Positions 53,701 through 62,700 of a stretch of DNA of 64,000 nt are shown here, piece after piece. The position numbers were made by a program, and so were the translations under genes. Numbering within the stretch: the first letter of the stretch is position 1; each line of letters starts with the position of its first letter. The notes under the pieces are model-generated. The model was not told the DNA's origin and ran no database searches. It was given only the letters and a program-made list of their open reading frames with translations. The DNA is from Cylicocyclus nassatus (taxonomy: Eukaryota > Nematoda > Chromadorea > Rhabditida > Strongylidae): the NCBI GenBank assembly GCA_958299035.1, contig CATQJL010000305.1, positions 67,300,792 through 67,364,791 of the forward strand, in the 5' to 3' direction.

Positions 53701-56700
53701 TGAATTTCTGTCTTAAACAGTTATGAGAGCTTATTAGGCAATGGCTTAGCTAAGCGCTTCATCCGTTGCAATGAAGAGCAAAACACAGTTACACAGATTT
53801 GCCTGGACAGTGCTTTCAAAGTACTGGGTAAGATGATATAAAGTTCTTCCAAGAAATAGGTATTCGATTTGTAAAGAATGCTTAGCAGGGAACGATGAAA
53901 ACTTGGAAGACAAATGATAATCAAGGAAGAAGGATAATCATTATATAGTAGAGAGCGAACGGAATCTCAAGAAAAATATCCCGGAAAAGTTGAAAGGTGT
54001 GCCTACTGCATGATGATATCTGCAGATATTATGGAAATTGGTCCTAACTGGAATTACATCCATTCTCTAACCGTGAATGCTCTTTGAAATGTTGATTCCA
54101 AATCTATGTTCATTATCTGCTGTGCGACCCTCTAAACGAAGTTATGGAATTTTCCCATAGTGATTTCGGAAGTTCTAGGCAGTCAAAATCGTCAATATCC
54201 AGGCTTTCAGACTCGGATACATCGGAGACAGTTTTCTGAGCTCAACTAAAGCATTATCTTATTTGAACACTCTTTTGCAGTACGTAAATGACCATTCCAA
54301 CGATATTGGTGAATTCCGTCATGAAAAACAGCGCAAATTTTGGTGGCAAAAAATGCTCATAACTTTTTCCGAAAAATGCACGGTGGATAAAGAAGACAGA
54401 TTTGGAATCAGCGCTTGAAGATACATCTACTGGTGCAGGTTTCATTTCAAAAGGCCATCATCAACTGTCCTTGCCTTCTAAGCATTAGAGTATATTTGAA
54501 CATAGAATGGATTAGTAGAAACAGGCTTGAAAAAATTGTATGAAAAGCGAATTTGCCGATAGCAAAGCAATCTTAAAAATCAGCATCAAAAGTTAGAAAT
54601 CATATTAGCCATGACTTGTCAAAATTTCGCGTTGGACCCTTTTTTTACTCATTTGAACAAAATCGATTCAAACCTGAATAAATATAGCTATGGCCTTCTA
54701 GGAAAATAGCAGATCAATATTTTCAACAATCAATCTCAGAAAGGCTTGAAGACACATAACAAATGCATATAGCATTTGAACAGATATTAATCTGTGGTTC
54801 AGCATGTGACACGGGATTTTACCTCATGCATAACGAAAGCAGCAGCAGCAAGGTTAAACAATTTTTTCTAAGTGTAAAGCTGTGACAATAAATGAACTCG
54901 ATGGGAACTGCACGAATGGTAGGGGAACAACGAAGGAGATGAATGGGGAAAAAAGTGCACTATGAGTTGACAAGGAAGCCGGCCCTTGGTTGTGGGTGGG
55001 GAAGGGGGTCGGGGGATGAAGTGCGCAAGCTGCTGGTAGCAATGTCTCAACAAAGCTGCGCGGAACGGACGTTAAATCGAATTTCACGCCTTCTACACGA
55101 CCCCCCCCCCCAACCCTTAGCTCGTTAGTATGTTGCTATTGAGCTCTAGATGATATTCCCTAGAGCTAGCATAACAGCAAAGAAGAAAACTGGAGAAGTA
55201 AACTTATATCAAGTTGCCAAAGTTGGAAAAAACATGAATACAGTGTTATAATAAGCAGCCATGTAAAATTGAATATATTTTGAGAAGTTAGAAATAAAAA
55301 AAATAGGTAGTAGATCAAATGAGGTGGAAAAAAGCCTCACTGCGCTGGAAATGGTAGGCTCGTAGTCACAATAAGTTTTGATTTGTCGAGAGAAAATCAA
55401 AGGAATACAAATATTCAATAGCATTTGTAGGTTTTAAAAGCAAAAAAAATCAAAATTGAATGAAAAATGATGTAGTATAAGCGGGTTACAACGCATATTA
55501 GCAAAGGCTCATTAAATTTTCAACCTTTAAACCTTTATGGTCCTATTATCACAAATTTTGTCATATAATATTGACTACTTTTAGTATACAGGGTGTCCCA
55601 AAAAAATGCATCGAACGTTTGATCGTTAATATCTCTCTTCCCAAGAAGTCTTTTCCCTTGCTTCAAGTACCAATCTGTAGAGCTGGCTTCAACTTAGATC
55701 TGCATTATAGAACGAGTCACCCATCTCTCTTCATTACTGTAGGATTACGGTAGAAACTTCAAAGAGGGTTTTAAGCAATGAAAGGCCATATTTTGCCCCA
55801 GAAAGGAAACAAAAGCCTGAAAGCTTTACACTAGGCTAATTAGAGTTGCTGATTATACTGTAACGTTCCCAACTTATTACGATGCTTCATTGAAGAGTTA
55901 TGGCAGGTAAGAGATAGCGGTCATTTTTTCAATGTTCCTACAAAGTGCGGTTAACCGTTTAAAAAGCTTCTAAATCTTGTGAATAGTTGCGTATTGAACT
56001 CAGCGTCCATAAAACCCCAATACACAAGTTTTCACATTTTTTTGAAAAATTTTGAAACGGCAGTTTTTTCCACATTGACACCATATGTTTCAAGTTTCTA
56101 CCGTAATCCTACAGTAATGAAGAGAGATGGGGGATTCGTTCTATAATGCAAAACTAAGTTGAAGCCAGCTCTACAGATTGGTGCTTGAAGCAAGGGAAAA
56201 GACTTCTTTAAAAGAGAGATATTAACGATCAAACGTTCGATACATTTTTTGGGACACCCTGTATATTAGGTTGATGCACAATTCTTGCACCAAAAATTAG
56301 AACAAAATCGTTTTAAAAATGCTTGATAGGCTAGTCAATCTGCAGAATATGCTTATTGTTACGCAAATAAAATATTATTTTATGGTAAATTTTAGAAAAT
56401 CAATTTGAAACAAAATCAATAAGTCAATTCTAAGAAATCGAAATTCATAGCTTTCGTAGGCAAATCCGATCAATGTCAACTTTTCTTTGTCAAAAAGAGT
56501 ATGTTATAAAACTAACACCAAACAATTTCAAGACCAAAAGCCGAAATCACTTCTTGCGTATTTCTCTCAATCAACTTATAACTTTGCCATATGCCTCAAG
56601 AAGTTTTGAATCGAGCATCATCAGAAGGCGCAAGATTTTCTCTCTCTAGTATGTGCAAAGCAAAAGATTTTATTGAAGCTGGATGAAGTAACAGAATTTC

Positions 56701-59700
56701 AAAAGTGGTGCAAGAGTTATGCATCAACCTAATATTTACTAAAAGCTCATAAAAACAAGCGTCGTTGAAGTAAAAAGTTAATTCGAAATTGACAAATCCC
56801 AATACTGAAAACTGAAATTGATAATCATCTTTCAGTTATAATCATCTTCAAGTTTTTTTAATAACTTAGAAGTGAAACTTTAGTGTCGTTTGAATGCTTG
56901 AATTTCATTATAAAAAATAACCGAGGTCGAGAAAATGACGCATTTGAGTGACAATAATTCGAAAGAAGCTTTCAAGAAGTTTAATCACTTTTCTGTTATG
57001 CTAATTTTTACTCACTTTCGGACCTATACGGGTGCTTGAACTCTCAATACGAGTGCTAAATTTACGTGAAATTGTAAGCACAGAAAAATTTGCTTCAAAG
57101 CGAACAGAGGAAGACGGAAAAATAGCAAAGAAATTCCCAAAAAATTTCGTAAGATCCTAAGATATGGAAAATTACTATTCGAAGATATGCATATTTAATA
57201 GTTCTAATATCATGGAAATTAACTTGATATGATAAGACTACGAACATCTAGTTATTTTTCACTAATATTCAATAAGCAAGAAAGCATGAGAAATCTCCGT
57301 TTACCCTAATTTCACGCAAGGCACGGGGGAAATTTTTCCAAAATCGACGAGGCCAACCAAGCCGAAGGACTTCGTAACCAAAGGACCCTATACCTTGCTG
57401 TATATTGCTTTAAAGAATTGTACGGCATAAAAATCGCTTCCCGAGATATAGTGAAGCGGCTAAGCGGCTTATTTAAAAAATCGAAAAAAGGTGCGCCTTG
57501 TACGCATGAAATTAGGGTAACTATTCTAAGCCAACAATATTGCAACTTTGCTCTTCAAAGTTTTTTTTTTTGCATACTTGGCAATTTTTCACTCATTCTG
57601 CTGCAAACTGTTACCAAAAAAAGTGCGAAGAAAGAGCGAACAACCGATGGAAAAGACAATTGAACTCCAGAAAAACTTGGTATAAGCCGGTCTCGTAAGT
57701 GTGACCATAACTTCAAGGAAGATTAGAAGAAACGTATAGAATGCAGGAGAGGAAAATGGCTTTCTATATTATGATAGATGTCCTACAAGGGAAAGTTGCT
57801 CGATAGATTCCGATAAAGATATATTGTAAATTTTACGCCAGACTTTTTGAAATGAAAGTGCAAACAAAACTAAAGTGTAAAGCGCAAACTCACGTCAATT
57901 TCTTTTCGCATTTCGAGCATTTGAAGCATTGATTGTGATAGAGTTGTTTGTTGGCGAATACTCGTTCCACAGGATAGACGGTTTTACCACAGACAGCACA
58001 CTCCTTAGGTGCCTCATCGGCTGTCATATCCTGGAACTTGGACGGGATCTCAGGAATAGGCGAAAGCAGCAACAGGTGGCGAAACATCTCAACCTCAGTG
58101 GAAAGCCCTACCGTAGTACTGGGGCTGGGTTTACGCTATTACGTTTATGAGCTTGTAGAACCAGTAATCGTGGGGTCGTGTAAGGAAGTGCATTCACCCT
58201 ACGGCGAAACTAAATGAGGACAAGGACTTGAACCGGATCCAGCGAAATGCGAACCGATGTGCCCGAAAAACACTTGACTTATAGTACCACTTCACGAGGC
58301 TGCTGGACTGGTTGCTTGGTAATAGAAACGATTTTTTATTGCTAGCCGAACTGCGGGGAACATGTGGCACGGAGGGCGAAGGGCGCATATGGCATTAGCG
58401 AGGGGAAAAAAATGCGAACTGTGGGAAAGCGTTAAGGGGGCGAGTGCGTGTAGACTCAGAGACGAGGAGAAAAACAAGCACATGCGAGCTTGTTCATAGT
58501 ACCAGCCTTGCAGCGTCAGCAGGAGAAATTTCTTACCCCTGGGGAAACATTTTTTCTGAAAAAAAGGTGAAGAAAGAATCCGTACCACTGCAGATTGTGC
58601 CGTTCAAAGCCACTTTAGCATATCTTTTCAGCTAATCCCGCGTTTTCATGATTGAAATCTAAGTGCTTTACAGTATGCCTACAGTACCATAAAAAGACGC
58701 GATGCCCCATACTTCTCAATTTACAACGCTTTACTTTTTTAACGTCTCATAGAAAGATGATTTAGAGATGTATCCAATTTTTTGAAAAAATTTCTCAGCA
58801 TACCGCACTGCTGTGAATCGTGAGCCATTGGATTACGGTAGATGTACGGTAGGGGGTGAGTTCGCTCTAATTTTGCCCAGTATGCAAAATATGGTACAGA
58901 GAAATTGCATGTAATTCAAAAGTATTGACCCGATCGTATATATCAACGCGGTGTATAACGGTAGGGCAGTGGCGTACCGAGGGGGGGACCGGGGGGGGGG
59001 GCGCCCCCCCCCCCCGAGAACGGGTCGCGAAATTCTTGAAAGTTACTTACATAAGTTATAAAAATGTGCAAGCGACTTGTTTATTTTTGTAAACAATTAA
59101 AATAATTTCAAAAAATTTAAATTAGCCTTATAAATAAAAAATTTTCGGGGGCGCGGCTGACGCCACGCACAAATAGCGAGAATATGAGAATCACTAAGGG
59201 AGTGCGCACGCGGGGGGGGGGGGGGGGGGCAAAGTCATTTCACAAGAGCTTGTCTAAATATAGCGGAAGATGGACGGGGCTCCTGTGAGGGTAAGTCAAT
59301 TTTCTCAAAAAAATGTGGCACTGGGGAGGAAAAGAATTGAGCTGGGCCTGGTCACTACTATTTTTCGAAAATTATCAAAAAAGTAGAAGATCTTCTGATC
59401 ATTAGCAATCCCTCTGCGACCCCAGTGTTTATTTCAGAATAGAAATATTGAAATTTTTTTGAGGTCTTGAGATTTCGCCAAAATAAGAACCACCCAGTAA
59501 TATAAACTCACTCGAGTAAAGGCCGATTTCATCTTCTGCAAATCAGCACTCCGTTCGATTTCGACCTTCTCACGCACCACAGCCGAATCTTCGATACCCT
59601 TCTCGAATCTGAAAAGATAAATTTGATTTATGTAAACAGTCCGCACAGAACACTATTAAAAAAACCGAACAACCTACCGAAGAACAGCATTTTTCACTAA

Positions 59701-62700
59701 ACCTTTACTACTGGACATCGTAAAGAGGGCGCAAATGAGGATGCAATCAGGGTGGCCTTCGAAGCTAATGGAGCACTTTTTCTATCATCCGGGGTGAACA
59801 ATGCATATGCTTTTGCGCATTAAACTGTAGCCTAATCTGCCGGAGTAGAAGCTTTTCGTGTGGAAGCGGAAATGAGATTGGGCAGAAATAAATTTTACGA
59901 CAATGGCTGGTAGTTGAGGTTGCCCTTTGAATGACTTATAACTTGATTTTTTGGGCAGTAAATGGTTTTCGTTTGTTTTGATTTCTTGACTACGCATATG
60001 AAAGAAAAATCCGATATGGTCAGTATCCACTTTCTCCCAAATAAAGCGTTACAGAAATTGGGATTCCTTTAACATGACTTAACACAGTCATGTTAATTAC
60101 GGCTTCTCAACCTATCTGCGACGAAATGAGGTGTGGGAAGGGGAGGGGGTCCGCCTTTTCTGTCCTTCCGGAAATGAATGGCGAAGTTTTTGGAAATAGT
60201 ACTTGTTTTTAAAATTATGCAGCTCCTTTTTCACTTGTGAACAATTGCAATAGTCTTTTAAGGTTTTCAAGACTTCAAATCATCTTCTTTAAAAAAAGTT
60301 TACGAGGTCGTGGCTGCAGCTATGCAATTTTTTTCAAAACTTGCAGTGATATGGGACCGCAAAAATTTCTGAAAAGCATCCCAAAAATTTTTGATAGGCG
60401 TGGTCAACGTCGCGCCCTTAAATTTGAAACAGATTTTTTGTCACGCTTGAAAAATTCTCGGGCCACCACTGATATATCCACCCGGGATAAGGAAAGAGGA
60501 ACAAAACAAAACACCTGTTGGGCATTATTCGCTGCATTAAACTACGAAAAAGTTTTTGCACATTAATGACGCAACTGCAGAAAGGGAGTATGGCAAAATA
60601 TTTGGGGTGAAACTTTTGCACTGGATGGAATTCAATTGCTTTGAATTTCGACAAGAGCCCGAATAGCTCTAAAGCGCTAAGCTGTAAGAACGCCTCTAAA
60701 AGTGTTTGGATTTGGGACATAAAAGTCACGAAATAAGGTTAGCAGCCGTAAAATGACAAATCTCATTTTGGAACAATAAACCCAAACTCTAGCAAAAACA
60801 ATGTCAGACACTACGAATGAATTTTCTTTGAGAAGTTTTATACCTAATACTAGAAAAATCCTTTGAAAGCATTAAAGGCTATGAAAGTATTCATAAAAAT
60901 TTCTACAAGCCGAAAATGCCATAGAGTACTTTGGTTGGTCCCTCTTATGCTTGTACCCCTCAAAGTAAGCTATGCAAATTACGAACCATGAAACAAGGAG
61001 AATGTTAACGATGAAATGAACTTGCGGCTATCCTGTTGATCGTTTCATGGATGAGTACGATGTCGTAATTCCCAAAATTTTATCGCTAGCAATAAATTTT
61101 CTACGATAAACTACATAAGCCGTTGCCACGAGATAAAAACCCCGCCCCGGTCACATTCACATTAAGCTCTGCAAAGTGAAACGATTTTAATGTGGTGCTT
61201 CAACGGGCGTAACGGCCCAGTTCCACACAGGGAAACGGTCAGCCTTATGGCTCGATAAGGTACTCAAGCTGAATGACTCAGGACAAATTCTTTCACCTTT
61301 CTTTAGCGTTGGCCAGGGTCTCCTTGCCGACGCCGATCATTTCGCGTTCCATGCGCTTCAAACGCTCTTCGAGGTTCTCATCCAGGGTGGAGTCGAGGTT
61401 TTCGAAGCGGTCTTTGAATTTGGAGTATTTTTCCTAAAAAGTGAATTGTGGTAGTGTAATCTTCGGAATTTTTTGAGCTAAAGAATTCATTGTAGATCAT
61501 TATATATGGAGTACATTCTTTACAATTTGATAAAGAGTAAGTTGATATCCACAGATGGTAGCAGACCGAACGAGGGGAGACCGTAGTGAAATTTTTAAAA
61601 GTAGCTCAGATGAGCTATAAAACTGTATTTGTGACGTGCTCTCAATATAAATAATTAAGATTGTTCTAAAAATTGTTAGAATCAAAATTAAATTTGTATA
61701 GGCGATTCATAGCACGCAAAGACTGCGGACATATCGGCGTCTCCGTGATCGTGCGCTCTTTCATTTCTCTTACCGTCTGTTGTCTCTCCTATGCACAAAC
61801 TATCTTCGTCGGACGCAACGGCGTCCAGTCTTTGCGTGTCATGAATCGACGATAAACTTGAGGGTTCGACCGATCCCCGACCGCCACAGTCACAGATAAA
61901 ACAGATTTCTTACAAAAGGATTTTTGAAATGTGTGAAACTACCGAAAAATAGGCTAAAGGAATTTGTGGATTGGTTTTCAAAAAAATTGCAGGGGAGATC
62001 ATAGAAACATTTACACTCAACACTATCGTCAAAATAATCTCCCTCTGTAGAGCAAATACCATCCATAAATGTTGCCCAAATCACTGTAGCATTACGGTAG
62101 CGCAATCGTATAAAAAGTATCACGAACCTTGCCAATCTCAGTTAGTTTTTGCCGCTCTTCCTCCATAGCTGCCTTGGCGGCATGGAGTTCCTCCTCTGCG
62201 GTACTGGCAACTTTCCCTTCTTCAAATTCCTGTAAATTCGCAATTTCAAACACGAAAAAATCTATATTGGGACTTTTCGCACTAAAATATCCCCTCACCT
62301 GCTTTACTTTCTTTATCTCTGCTGCTTGCTTAAGTTTTTCCAGTTCTTCCTCTCGAGCTTCATCTTTGACAGGTCCTTTGGTTTCCGTGATCGCAGACTT
62401 CTGTAACAACACGGGTGAGAGAGCTTTGGTTAAAAGGTGAAGGAGCATTACTCCTCCAGGTTCAAATAATTACCAGCGTCAGAACCTTATAAACTCTAGA
62501 AATTCAAAGAAACTAACTCAAAGAACTCAAAGGAATTTTACAACAGCAAAAGTATCTTCTATTCAAAGTTTCAGAATCTCAGAGAAACAAGTTCATACAA
62601 ATTCCTCTCTACTCATTCTGATACGCGCTTGAAAATAATTACAGTTTCAAAAATATCACAAGAACCTTGTATCCGAAAAAAAAACTAGACAAAACCTCTT

